From a virus, in the IMG/VR virus record IMGVR_UViG_3300049617_000307, positions 1 to 35,408 of that record: DNA of 35,408 bases; one strand, written 5' to 3'. The position numbers and the translations under genes were made by a program. Below the pieces are notes generated by a model. That model searched no databases. It saw nothing but the letters and a program-made list of their open reading frames with translations, and was not told where the DNA came from. Of the stretch, positions 16,459 to 25,479 are shown one piece after another. The stretch's first letter is position 1, and each line of letters begins with the position of its first letter.

Positions 16459-17141
16459 ATGATACGAAAACTATCCAAAGATAAAGTGAAAAGCCTTTCA
16501 GATAAAATTGGTTTGATGGTCGATATTTCAGCAATCGATTATATGATGACCGAAAATGGTCAATATGATCTATCAAGATCGCGATCTTTTATGGATTATG
16601 CTTTTGCAGATCGCATCTGCATAGATCCTCGCCGTCAATCTTTTGATGAAAAACTTCAAATCAAGAAACTAAATAACTTTTTCGATCAGCCTGTAACCAA
16701 GCTACCAATGGTTCTAAATATTTAATCGGTGGGCGATTTGTCCCGCTAGCAGAAATCAGTATCCCAGGCGGACCCGATCTTGATGCACTGATGTCGGACA
16801 ATGGATACGAGATTGGTATCGCCTGTAAAGGCGGACAAAAAGTAGGAGGAGGAGGTCAAAATAAGCAATTCAAAGATTTGGTAAATCTAATTGATCAGTC
16901 TCCTAGACGAGGATTTGCCGGGAAAGAGCTAGCCTGTATATATATCAGCGGAGATTTTTGGACGCGTATTCGTGATACCACGTATCTAGGATACGAGAAG
17001 CTTATATCTGGTAAATTTAACCTTATCGATTTACTACGTAAATTGGCTTCTGACAAAAAATGCATTATATTGTCTGATAATGATCTTCCAGAAACAAAAT
17101 CCTCGTTCTACAAGACCTTTATCGAAGGAAAGCTTGAGTAA
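16459..17141 (+). pseudogene. Putative restriction endonuclease, frameshifted
   Basis: Two overlapping frames join into one protein of about 227 residues. The first frame (16459-16725) ends in FFDQPVTKLP before running to a stop; the other frame continues sensibly from about 16700 with NGSKYLIGGRFVPLAEISIPGG and on to the TAA at 17139-17141. A single-base loss near 16707, in the CCAAT context, explains the break. PGGPDLDALM and YEIGIACKGG could be the two halves of a PD-(D/E)xK-type site, but the second is not canonical. The main argument for an endonuclease is the methyltransferase immediately downstream, overlapping by 8 bases. As it stands the gene should be inactive unless the ribosome shifts frame or the read has an error. 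Confidence 0.55.
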
Positions 17142-18246
17142 AGCCTCTCTAGGTCAGTTTTTCACTACCAATGCAGAATATATCCTGCAAGGATTTGAGA
17201 ACACTATAGTAGGTAAACAGGTTCTTGACCCTTTTGCTGGCAACGGAGACTTGCTTAAATGGGCGGAGAAGAATGGAGCCAGAAATGTTAGAGGCTTGGA
17301 TATCGATCCAGAGCTAACTAATGATCAAATAGGTCTAAACGATAGTTTGCTCGCCATTCCACAAGCCGACATGATTATCACCAACCCTCCTTATCTCGCT
17401 AAGAACAAGATGTCTCCTGAGAGAAAGGAGAAAATCAATCTTGGTTCACTTGAAGATCTGTATCTTCTTTCTATGGATCGGGTCCTTGCATCTGGAACCA
17501 CCGAGGGGATCATCATCGTTCCCATCAACTTCCTTTCGGCAGAAAATTCCGATGAATTACGGTGAAAATTTCTGGACACCTATCAAATTACACGAGCTAA
17601 CTACTTTAAGCAACGCGTTTTCGATGACACCAGCTACAATGTAATTGCTTTCCATTTCGTCAGAAAGACCACCTCTTCGGTGGAGTTGCCTATCACCATC
17701 TTTCCGGATGGTGAGACTAAGGAATTTGTTCTAGAGCCGGAGTATAGCTATCGGATTGCTGGAAAAGAGCTTGCTGAACTTGTCCCAAAGAAGATGCTCA
17801 AAATACTCCGTCTGACCGAGGAAATGATGAAGAGTAATTCTGGGACAGAAGATATTTTTGCCTTCTTCAACGACAAGAACACCTGTTATACCTATCCAGT
17901 TACTCGATATTTTAAGCAAAGGATCAAGAGCAACATCATTCTGCTTAACTGCATTGATACCAATGGATCAGAGGACGGCTGGTTGTCTGCGGAGGATATC
18001 CGCACATTGAATTCTGATTGTTTAGTAGGAAAAACGAGCAGTCGAAACATTGCATTCGTCCTTCTTCCATCGGAAGTATCCATTGCTGACCAAGAGAAGA
18101 TGATCACTCTGTTTAATAAGACAATTAGGGCTCTGCGATATAAATATGCTAGTCTTTTTCTGACCAATTTCCGAGACAACGACCGCAAAAGAGTTTCGTT
18201 TGACTTTTGTTATCGCTTGCTCTCCTGGTCTTACGAGCAATTATAA
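17134..18246 (+). pseudogene. N6-adenine DNA methyltransferase, interrupted by in-frame TGA
   Basis: Starting at TTG 17134 (overlapping the upstream stop), the product opens with SKASLGQFFTTNAEYIL (motif X), then VLDPFAGNGDLL (motif I, S-adenosylmethionine binding), GLDIDP (motif II) and MIITNPPYLAKNK (motif IV, catalytic NPPY). This is the gamma-class N6-adenine type found in type II restriction-modification systems. At 17563-17565 a TGA interrupts the frame after NSDELR; the same frame continues at once with KFLDTYQITRANYFKQRVFD to a TAA at 18244-18246, about 370 codons in all. The second half would carry target recognition. An ATG at 17080 is an alternative start. The truncated product keeps motifs X, I and IV but probably cannot bind its site, so modification is likely lost. 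Confidence 0.75.
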
Positions 18247-18252
18247 AAACGA

Positions 18253-18276
18253 AAGCCTCCGATTTCTCGGAGGCTT
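18253..18276. terminator. Terminator after the restriction-modification cassette
   Basis: A perfect 10-bp stem (18253-18262 with 18267-18276) around TTTC, followed by CCTTTAAAC. It lies 7 bases after the methyltransferase stop and 25 bases from the end of the convergent 250-residue gene, so it may serve both. Confidence 0.8.
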
Positions 18277-18301
18277 CCTTTAAACAATAATCAGACCAAG
18301 A

Positions 18302-19054
18302 TCAGATCATTGGGGGAGAGAACCAGAATGACGCGTATTGTAGCGAGAGTGGTCCAACCGAGGTGACAATTCCTGAGGGGCTGTTCAGAGCCGCCACGAG
18401 TTTGTTAGGTGTGGTAACGAGTGAGCCGTTTGTCTCGAAGTCGATGAAACGAGCAACTACGACGGTATTACCCGCAGCGTTGGTCGAACCGACCGGAGTA
18501 AGATAACCACCAGTGCCTGAGGTGTTGTTAGGAACCCAGGTCAGAGACTGACCAGGAACCAAGGTGCTGTTTGTTGGCTGCAAACCGTCTGTCTGGCTGG
18601 GAGCCGTAGCAACGCCCTGATCAACCGCATCAAGAGAAACTGAGTATGTCCCAGGAGCACCCCAAAGAGTAACCTTACCTGAGCCTGTCGCTGTGTGAGG
18701 TCCAAGAACAGCACCAGTAACCTGCGTGGTCAATGGTCCGTTTACCTGCTGACCAGCCGTTCCACCAACTACCGCTCCGAGAAGCGTCCCGTAGCCAGTA
18801 ATACCTTCATCGCAAAGGAAGAGAGGACGAACTGTCGAAGCAACCGTACGTGTAACCACAACACGCTTGCTAACGTTGGCTGGGTTTAGATAACCGTCAG
18901 CGAAAACATCAGCCGCAGCCTTATCTGTCGATGATGTTGCAGCTACCGAAGTAAAGGTGCAAATCTCGCCACCTTTCAGAGTCAGGACTTCCGTGTCCAG
19001 ACCGTCATACTGACCAAGAGGCTCACGCCCCGATTGAACAAGTTTTAAAGCCAT
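18302..19054 (-). CDS. Decoration- or head-type structural protein
   Basis: A 250-residue protein beginning MALKLVQSGREPLGQYDGLD, then beta-rich and Gly/Thr/Val-rich, with no membrane segment. Its relatively high GC content, like that of the major capsid gene, and the same candidate late-promoter element 105-120 bases upstream suggest an abundant virion protein, such as a capsid decoration or major tail/head component. GGATAGGA lies shortly before the ATG. No family is recognised with certainty. It is the last minus-strand gene before the inserted restriction-modification cassette. Confidence 0.65.
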   Translation of the reverse strand: MALKLVQSGREPLGQYDGLDTEVLTLKGGEICTFTSVAATSSTDKAAADVFADGYLNPANVSKRVVVTRTVASTVRPLFLCDEGITGYGTLLGAVVGGTAGQQVNGPLTTQVTGAVLGPHTATGSGKVTLWGAPGTYSVSLDAVDQGVATAPSQTDGLQPTNSTLVPGQSLTWVPNNTSGTGGYLTPVGSTNAAGNTVVVARFIDFETNGSLVTTPNKLVAALNSPSGIVTSVGPLSLQYASFWFSPPMI

Positions 19055-19156
19055 TAGAGTATCCTATCCTAGGATTTTTGTTCGGTGCCCAGGGAAACCG
19101 TTTTCTTCTTCTGCCAACTTACAAAGTTTTAGAAACCGAAGCTTCTGACATCAATT

Positions 19157-19173
19157 AATCATTATGCCCATAT
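19157..19173 (-). promoter_or_regulatory. Candidate phage late-promoter element (copy before decoration-like gene)
   Basis: AATCATTATGCCCATAT on the plus strand differs by one base from the element at 11822-11838. It lies in the 125-base gap between the 463-residue gene and the decoration-like gene. The remaining gap sequence shows no gene. Confidence 0.45.
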
Positions 19174-19179
19174 CAATGG

Positions 19180-20568
19180 TCATTCATCATCCTTCATAAA
19201 TTCCTCTAGCTGCCGAGCATGCTCCTCATCGATATCCAAAGAAGGCTTCTTCTTACCAGGAAGAGAAGAAGAGGGAGGAGGAGCTTTCTTTTCTACTGCC
19301 CTTTCTACCTTGTCTTGGACAGATTTTTGTACTACTGACGCCTGCTGCAAGATGTTCAAAATATCTTTAACTGACTTCTGATAAGCAGGAATAGCCTTGG
19401 ATACATCATCAAAATCATCGTTAATTAGACCTTTTCCGCCATGAAAAACCTGCATTTTATCAATCAGAGAGGTAATTGCCCCCTTGTTGGCAGTCTGTCG
19501 CTGCTTGTATCCTTCAGAATCAAATTCTTTTTTGATAGTATCCAGATAAGGAGACATCTGATCAAACATCTTCTTCATCATCTCAAAGGCTTTGGATGCT
19601 TCTTGGGTCTTCGGATCCTTAGCTTGGTCCATTAGCTCTTTGGCAGATTTAGGTTTTTCGTAGTTCCTGATGATCTCCGAAACATTCTTATAATTCTCGG
19701 CAAAGTCCAATAATCTGGTTCTAAAATCCAGCATGGTACGACGAAATTCGGGAGTATAATCAGAACCTACCTCATAGTTAGAATTGCTGTTAATAAGATC
19801 CTCTACCTCGGAGACCAGTTTCTGGCTGTTCTGAGTAAATCCATCATCAGCAGCATCAAGATGCTGCTGAGCCCATAAAATACCAATTCCCGCAGCTATC
19901 AAAAAAGCTATCGCGGGCACTATCGCGGGCAAAACTCCTTGCGATTGTAATTGCTGCTGGCAAACAGCCGCTAGCTTGCCTGTTTTATTCTTACCCAAGG
20001 AATTTGACAATTTTAGCAAAGAAAGAGAGAGCTGGCTCTCGGCATATCTTCGCTGTGAGTTATTACCATCTCTCAAAGGAGATTGGAGGAGGATGTTTAG
20101 GGAGATATCCTGCCGCTCATTTTCATTTTCGACTAGAGCATTTAATCGATCATATGCTGGTCCAATAATCATTGGATGTGGATGAGCTACCTCTATAATA
20201 TTGCGGGTATATTCCATCCCTTTGGGGAGATCAGGCTTGAGATTATATAGTTTTAGCAAATCCTTCATGGAAAGACTGTCAGCCCGATGAGGCTCTTGGA
20301 GAAGTATTTTCTGTGCTTTTTCAGGAGCCTTAGGATCAATTAAGTCCTTTTCCTTGGCAAGCTTAACAAAGGCATCGAGAATTTCGCTCTTATTTCTATT
20401 CATGATCTTACCGGCAATGAAACCGTCAGCCTTGTGCTGGAGGAATTGCCGCTCCTTATGATTTTTCTTAACATCAACAGATAGCGTCTTATAGTAAGAG
20501 AATTCAAACCGCAGGTTATCAAGGTGCCGGTTGATCAGGAGTTTGAGGAGATCGTTCAGCAACATCAT
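19180..20568 (-). CDS. Helical protein with one membrane segment
   Basis: About 462 residues, mostly charged helix with one hydrophobic segment near residues 212-236 (LPAIVPAIAFLIAAGIGILW). The C-terminal 60 residues include KKAPPPSSSLPGKKKPSLDIDEEH and an acidic end. No enzyme motif is seen. The start is uncertain: TTG 20571, ATG 20568 and ATG 20565 are in frame but lack a clear ribosome-binding site, and they overlap the upstream gene by about 50 bases; ATG 20401 is a later option. It belongs to a block of five long helical genes (19.2-25.4 kb) in virion context. An internal-virion or ejection role is possible, with the membrane segment inserting into the host on infection, but this is a guess. 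Confidence 0.6.
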   Translation of the reverse strand: MMLLNDLLKLLINRHLDNLRFEFSYYKTLSVDVKKNHKERQFLQHKADGFIAGKIMNRNKSEILDAFVKLAKEKDLIDPKAPEKAQKILLQEPHRADSLSMKDLLKLYNLKPDLPKGMEYTRNIIEVAHPHPMIIGPAYDRLNALVENENERQDISLNILLQSPLRDGNNSQRRYAESQLSLSLLKLSNSLGKNKTGKLAAVCQQQLQSQGVLPAIVPAIAFLIAAGIGILWAQQHLDAADDGFTQNSQKLVSEVEDLINSNSNYEVGSDYTPEFRRTMLDFRTRLLDFAENYKNVSEIIRNYEKPKSAKELMDQAKDPKTQEASKAFEMMKKMFDQMSPYLDTIKKEFDSEGYKQRQTANKGAITSLIDKMQVFHGGKGLINDDFDDVSKAIPAYQKSVKDILNILQQASVVQKSVQDKVERAVEKKAPPPSSSLPGKKKPSLDIDEEHARQLEEFMKDDE

Positions 20569-21535
20569 CAATGATATAGTCGGCGATCTGCTTTTTGGAG
20601 GTAAAATATTTAGGAAGGAAGATCATTGGAGCTCCCTCGGAAGCATGGTTATACCAGGCAATTTTATCAGCAATCATCTTCAAGGAGGTTGATCCAAGGA
20701 TTAATTGCCTATCCTTAACATCATACACTTCCTGGACAAAATCCGCAAGCATCTCCTCAATTGAGGAAAGATCATTCTGAATATTCTCCTGCCAAGGTTC
20801 TTGGGAATTCATCTTTTCATCATGATAAGATGTATTAACCTTGAATTTGGTCTGTTTGGGGGTGTAAGCAGAAGGAGCAACCTCCTTGCCATGCTGCAAA
20901 GTTCCATCAATAGCATTAGGACGTCCCACGAATTTATTAATGATATCCCCGGCAATCATTAATCCTGCCGAAGCGAAGGCAATCTTGAAAATCCAGGAAA
21001 CAATCCTGCCAAAAATGCCAATGGCTTTTCCATTTCGCTCGGTAAGCTTATCATACCATGATTGAGACCTAGGATTGGCTGCATAGGAAATAAGAGCAAT
21101 TTTGAGCAGACGAACATCACTTTCCGATGTCGCTCCTAATGAGCCGCCAACCGAGGAGACAGCCGAAGAAACCGCCTGATCAATCATTCCCGAGGAAACC
21201 TTACCATTTTTATCCAAATGAGGCATTAAATCTGCCCAAATAGAGCGAACAATCCCGGCTACATCAACATGAAAAATATTCATTAAAAGACCAACCAAAA
21301 ATCCTATTTTGGGAAAATTTAGTGCTGTGAGAAACACAGCAAAAGCTCCAGGAGCCAGAATGTTAGCTAGGGAGCCGACCTTATCATTAGGATCGATATG
21401 ACCCGAGATATAGGAAGATACTGTCGAAGATAGACCGCTAACAAAGCTGTCTGCTTGGGCAGTTTTGACTGTCCAATCGCTTTCCAATGATGCGATCAGG
21501 AGGGTATCTTTGAGAAAGATCGTTCTTTGGTTCAA
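20519..21535 (-). CDS. Membrane protein with two hydrophobic regions, TTG start
   Basis: A 338-residue protein with hydrophobic stretches at about 57-92 (ILAPGAFAVFLTALNFPKIG and the following FLVGLLMNIF) and 172-206 (IGIFGRIVSWIFKIAFASAG and LMIAGDII). The rest is soluble and helical, ending in a Pro-rich DQPAP. The start is TTG at 21535, overlapping the previous stop as TTGA, which implies coupled translation. No family is recognised. It could be an internal virion or ejection protein like its neighbours. Its own 3' end is overlapped by the next gene. Confidence 0.6.
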   Translation of the reverse strand: MNQRTIFLKDTLLIASLESDWTVKTAQADSFVSGLSSTVSSYISGHIDPNDKVGSLANILAPGAFAVFLTALNFPKIGFLVGLLMNIFHVDVAGIVRSIWADLMPHLDKNGKVSSGMIDQAVSSAVSSVGGSLGATSESDVRLLKIALISYAANPRSQSWYDKLTERNGKAIGIFGRIVSWIFKIAFASAGLMIAGDIINKFVGRPNAIDGTLQHGKEVAPSAYTPKQTKFKVNTSYHDEKMNSQEPWQENIQNDLSSIEEMLADFVQEVYDVKDRQLILGSTSLKMIADKIAWYNHASEGAPMIFLPKYFTSKKQIADYIIDDVAERSPQTPDQPAP

Positions 21536-23079
21536 TGAATTCCAGCCATTGACATAAGGCTATACTGTAGCTGTTGTAGCTCGTCCTTATTGTGTGTATA
21601 CAAACCACCGTCTTTATACTGCTCGGCGAGCAGGTCCTTTTGCTCAGGAAGAAGTTGTTTTTGATCAGGATCCGAGCTTTGACCATATTGAGCGGCAAAT
21701 TTAAAGACAACACTGACCGTATCATTGATAATCTTGCGCAAAGCTCCAAGGATAGCATTGGCTGTCTCAATTCTGCCCCCCTTAACGCTGGTCAAGAACT
21801 CCTGCCCATTTTGGGCAAGACGAAATGAGGTCTGTCCCTCTGGAGAGGTCAAACCAGAGGCAAGACGCATTTGCTCTCGGGCGTCAGAGATTAAAGAATC
21901 AACCTCTCCCTGATAGTTTCCAGAAATTTGTCTATACTGGTTAAAGAAATCATTAATCCTGCGAAAATCAATAGCATCATAAATGAAAGGCAAGGTTCCA
22001 AAGACCCGAGCCAAAGCCTGATCTTGACCAGGAGAGCTTTTACCTCTTCCACCTGGTCTACCAAACCATGCTGATGTTTCTTGAACAACGCTTTGTTCTT
22101 TACCTTTGGCAGTAGGAGCAGTGACATCACAGAATTTATTATCATTAGCTGGTGATGCAACCTTTGATCCAAAATCAATGATCGCCTGTTTATAGGCTGC
22201 TGCCAGCTTAGGGTAATTTGGACGAGCTGCTGCTCGGCTTGGTGCTTGGGCGGCAAGATAATTGGCTCTTTGATAAAGCATATGAATGACTGGACAAGGA
22301 TCTCCATTTGGAGAAAGTAAGGTATCCTCTGCCCCTTTCATCTTCATCTTATCAAGCCAAGAAGTAAATGCTCCTTGCGAGGAGATATCCTTGGCGGTCA
22401 ATTTCTGATCAGAAGCGTCAAAATTTAGGAAGGGAAAATCATTTAATCCAGCCTGCCAGGCAGCAGGATCAAGATCACCAGCTGGAAAAACATCGACAAT
22501 CTCATTAGGATTGAAAGCGGAGGTAGGCGCGGGACGAGCTCTTGTAGCTATTTTTTCCTCCTCAGGTTCCAGTTGCTGATTGACCTCCTGAATAATCTTT
22601 CCCAGCATGACCCGCAAAACGGGCTTTTTGGTAGCCTCGCCATCACGGAGATATTTTAGATAAGAGAGAAGCTCGGGTTTATTAGCATAGGCAGAAACCT
22701 GCTGTGGCTTACGATCTGCTCCTCGAGAACGATCCGATTTATAGGCATCCAGCTCCCAGACATCTGAGGGAAGCTGCTCTCCATCAGAGAAGGCAATTCT
22801 TTTACCTTGCCACGTAACCTTATTAATTGCTGCCCATTGGAGGAAGTCTCCTAATGTTCGCAAATCGGCAGCAGTTGCTGCTGGTGTACCCTCGGCAGAA
22901 ACAGGATCAGCCTGTGGAAATTGTTCGGGGTTAATTTCCCTCTGCAATTTGGTAATCAAGGAGGGAGCCAGTTGTAAAGCTACTGTTTCTCCAGGATTAG
23001 CTTGTCCTCGTTTGGAGAGAGATTTAGAACCAGCCTGAATCAGATCGGCAAGAAGCTTGGGATCATAAATAAATGACAT
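21532..23079 (-). CDS. Large virion-associated protein, unknown function
   Basis: I choose the ATG at 23079 (MSFIYDPKLLADLIQAGSKS), which overlaps the previous TGA as TGATG, over the longer frame from 23097. The 515-residue product is soluble, Ala/Gln/Pro-rich and mostly helical. TAADLRTLGDFLQWAAINKV (about residues 70-90) and the acidic stretch with QLEPEEEKIATRARP are its most distinctive features. No signal peptide or enzyme motif is seen. It is coupled on both sides to other long helical genes, which suggests a set of interacting structural or ejection proteins. Confidence 0.6.
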   Translation of the reverse strand: MSFIYDPKLLADLIQAGSKSLSKRGQANPGETVALQLAPSLITKLQREINPEQFPQADPVSAEGTPAATAADLRTLGDFLQWAAINKVTWQGKRIAFSDGEQLPSDVWELDAYKSDRSRGADRKPQQVSAYANKPELLSYLKYLRDGEATKKPVLRVMLGKIIQEVNQQLEPEEEKIATRARPAPTSAFNPNEIVDVFPAGDLDPAAWQAGLNDFPFLNFDASDQKLTAKDISSQGAFTSWLDKMKMKGAEDTLLSPNGDPCPVIHMLYQRANYLAAQAPSRAAARPNYPKLAAAYKQAIIDFGSKVASPANDNKFCDVTAPTAKGKEQSVVQETSAWFGRPGGRGKSSPGQDQALARVFGTLPFIYDAIDFRRINDFFNQYRQISGNYQGEVDSLISDAREQMRLASGLTSPEGQTSFRLAQNGQEFLTSVKGGRIETANAILGALRKIINDTVSVVFKFAAQYGQSSDPDQKQLLPEQKDLLAEQYKDGGLYTHNKDELQQLQYSLMSMAGIH

Positions 23080-24239
23080 CAGCTTTCTCCTGCCCAATCT
23101 CGATTAAATAATTCCTGCGCAGGAATTCCTCCTGTGTTCCCTTTGGTCTGATCCAAGATAGGCTTGGCTTGATTTTGCAAATGCTCTGCTCTTTCTTTGA
23201 CAAAGTTAGAGATAGCATTTAGAACAGAAGAGACCTTCTCTGATCGTGCTAAATCAGCTCTGGTATATCCTAAACCTAAATTTTTGTCCATCATTAGAGA
23301 ATAAAGGCTATTTTTATCCTGCAAACGAGATAGAGGAAGGGATGGAATATAGACAATTCCTCCTTGGGAGGTTGGCAGCGGAACATTAGATAAGAAGACT
23401 TTATCTAGTTGATCCTGATATCCTTGTAATTCTTTAGGTATAGCTGCTTGATCTGAGCTGGGGGAGACGGTGAATAACGGTTCTTTTTTCTCAATGAAGC
23501 GACGATATCCAGCATGCTGCAAGATAGCTTTCGAGTAATTATAATAGAAATTAGTTAGCTTATTGACCAAGGGAGCTATTTCCTCTGCTTTTTGATTTAG
23601 CTTTGTCCTATTCATTTTACGAACAATGCTATCTGGGCGTGGGATCAGGGAATCAAGTCTGGAGACATCGCTCTCAGAAAACCCTGAGACATTACTCTGA
23701 AAATCCTTAGCAGATTTGACCAGGGCGATGGCGAAATTGAGTACATTCTTAATCGCCATTTGGGTCCGAAAGTCCCATACACCGTCTACCATAGTTTCCT
23801 TATGTCCTGGACCAATGCGACGAAGATTATTAATTACATTATCTAGCTCAACAATCTCGGTTGGCTGTTTCTGATCTTCTCTGGTTGCTTTTTCATCGGG
23901 CGTCCATTCCTGGCTTTTGACTGGTGTTTTAGCGGAATATTGCTCGGCAAGAAAATCATTAAAATCCTTGCGTTTATCCTCTGTCGAGACGCTACCTGGA
24001 GTCATTTTGTCCATTTTGTAAGCTACAGCAACACGGGCGAATTCCTGGATGGACTTCTGCATTTCCCGAATGCCAGAAGAGACGGGAACAAGTTTGGTTG
24101 TTTTTTTGTCCACTGGAGGTGGCTCAAGCCCGGTGGGGGAACCAGGAGATTTTACTGGCGTTCCTGGAATAGGTGGTTCCCCCGGATCTGGCTCTGCCCT
24201 TTTCAACAGAGCAACTATTTCTTTTAGTGAGCGGCTCAT
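23079..24239 (-). CDS. Virion-associated protein with peptidoglycan-binding-like motif
   Basis: A 386-residue protein. After a Pro-rich linker (about residues 15-45) and a helical section, residues about 145-165 read MVDGVWDFRTQMAIKNV. This resembles the DG-x-W-G-x-x-T-x-x-AI signature of peptidoglycan-binding domain 1, although the domain around it is not typical. The rest is helical. The gene starts in an ATGA overlap with its upstream neighbour and ends in a TGATG overlap with the next, so the genes are translationally coupled. Cell-wall contact during infection would fit but rests on one short motif. Confidence 0.55.
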   Translation of the reverse strand: MSRSLKEIVALLKRAEPDPGEPPIPGTPVKSPGSPTGLEPPPVDKKTTKLVPVSSGIREMQKSIQEFARVAVAYKMDKMTPGSVSTEDKRKDFNDFLAEQYSAKTPVKSQEWTPDEKATREDQKQPTEIVELDNVINNLRRIGPGHKETMVDGVWDFRTQMAIKNVLNFAIALVKSAKDFQSNVSGFSESDVSRLDSLIPRPDSIVRKMNRTKLNQKAEEIAPLVNKLTNFYYNYSKAILQHAGYRRFIEKKEPLFTVSPSSDQAAIPKELQGYQDQLDKVFLSNVPLPTSQGGIVYIPSLPLSRLQDKNSLYSLMMDKNLGLGYTRADLARSEKVSSVLNAISNFVKERAEHLQNQAKPILDQTKGNTGGIPAQELFNRDWAGES

Positions 24240-25402
24240 TTAAGCCATCCCTTCAGTTTTTCCAAATAGCCTTGATATTTAACTACCAAAGCTTGAAGAT
24301 TAACTAGTCCATCTGCCTCCTCATTAGCCTGATAACCCTGATATGTATTAAAATCGTTAGTCATAGCTGTATAAAACTTATTAGTCCAGGCTTTCATTTG
24401 AGAATTGGCTCCAAGCTTGGGGTCTTGTAGGAGACCACTAACCTCGCTAATCATAGATTGTATTGCTTGAAGTTGAGCATTGAAAGCCGCAGTTGTACCA
24501 TTACCATTAACTGTCTGTTTTGGTACATCGGTGCTCTCAGGTGACTCCTGAGGAGTCTCCTCTTTAGTATGGATAGTTTGAAAATTTTCCTTACTCTTTT
24601 CCTCAAAATACTCAGTAATTAATTGGAGGGCTTCATTAGCTTTTGTCTTAGCTTCAGCTAGAATTGGTTCAATTAACTTAAAAGCACCTTTTTCCAATCC
24701 AAATATTCCCCATTTTGGGGTAAGTCTTTCCTCAATCTCATCTAATATATCTTTGATTTTTTCAAGGTTTTCCTCGGTTGGATTAACTGATAATTCAGAA
24801 ATCTCTTTAGCAGATTGACCGATATTATAAGAAAAAGTAATTTGGTTTTTGGTTTGCTGATATATATACGAAACTCTGGTATTAATAATACGAAGCTTAT
24901 TTTTAACTTGAAGATAAAGATTGTCAGATTTACTTGGCTGCTTAGCCTGTCCAAGAACCACCTTAACCATCTCAATAATCTTGCGTGATGAAGTCTTACC
25001 TGTTGGCTTCTTCTCCAACATTTTTAACGCTTTCATATGTTGATCAACAATGGTTTCAACCACCGCTTCCGTGCTATCCACATTTTCTAGCTTATGCGAT
25101 CCATCAGGATGAGCCTGAGAAACAACATCCTCTCCTGTTTCCCCAGAAACATCATAAACCTGAGCCTGACGAACCAAAGAGAAACCTTGCTCAATCTCCA
25201 TAGCCTGCTTGCTCATTCCCTGAGCTCTAAGAGCAGAACAAAGGATCATGATATTTTCGGTCAGATTAGATGTGGGTTCTACTTCTGAGACAGAAGCTGT
25301 TTTTACTCTCTCCTCAGGCTTAAACCATCGTTTGGAAAGAGCTATACGCTCCAATTCCCGCATAGTTTGGCTCTGATCAAAGCTGATGTTCTTAAAACTC
25401 AT
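24236..25402 (-). CDS. Helical protein with conserved HPDGSHKL motif, unknown function
   Basis: A 388-residue protein, mostly charged helix. Residues about 45-145 are the most conserved-looking part: NIMILCSALRAQGMSKQAME, then VYDVSGETGEDVVSQAHPDG with SHKLENVD, then VETIVDQHMKALKMLEKKPTGK. I recall similar strings in other phage virion proteins but cannot name a family. Helix-GM-helix (ALRAQGMSKQAMEI) resembles the motif in the three small genes at 26.3-27.5 kb. Two short tandem hairpins precede the gene. Confidence 0.6.
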   Translation of the reverse strand: MSFKNISFDQSQTMRELERIALSKRWFKPEERVKTASVSEVEPTSNLTENIMILCSALRAQGMSKQAMEIEQGFSLVRQAQVYDVSGETGEDVVSQAHPDGSHKLENVDSTEAVVETIVDQHMKALKMLEKKPTGKTSSRKIIEMVKVVLGQAKQPSKSDNLYLQVKNKLRIINTRVSYIYQQTKNQITFSYNIGQSAKEISELSVNPTEENLEKIKDILDEIEERLTPKWGIFGLEKGAFKLIEPILAEAKTKANEALQLITEYFEEKSKENFQTIHTKEETPQESPESTDVPKQTVNGNGTTAAFNAQLQAIQSMISEVSGLLQDPKLGANSQMKAWTNKFYTAMTNDFNTYQGYQANEEADGLVNLQALVVKYQGYLEKLKGWLK

Positions 25403-25425
25403 GAATATCCCTTGTAGCGAGATGA

Positions 25426-25460
25426 GAGGCTTGTGCCTCAGAAATACAGGCTTATGCCTG
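25426..25460 (-). repeat. Tandem hairpins with related loops before the 388-residue gene
   Basis: Two perfect 5-bp hairpins, 25426-25439 and 25447-25460. On the minus strand they read CAGGC-ATAA-GCCTG then GAGGC-ACAA-GCCTC, sharing GGC-A-Y-AA-GCC. They fill most of the 77-base gap after the decoration-like gene and lie just ahead of the ribosome-binding region. They lack a T-tract, so they may be an RNA-processing or protein-binding site rather than a terminator. Confidence 0.5.
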
Positions 25461-25479
25461 AGCGTAGAACCCGTTGGGA

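Noticed and set aside
16678-16710. Programmed -1 frameshift in the endonuclease gene
   Set aside because: CTTTTTC near 16677-16683 is not a proper X-XXY-YYZ site, and the protein reads best if the shift is near 16707; a one-base deletion fits better.
17563-17565. TGA read as an amino acid (alternative genetic code)
   Set aside because: Other genes here end in TGA at sensible places (for example the 49-residue gene, the glucosaminidase's upstream gene and the TGATG junction at 23079), so a nonsense mutation or read error is simpler.
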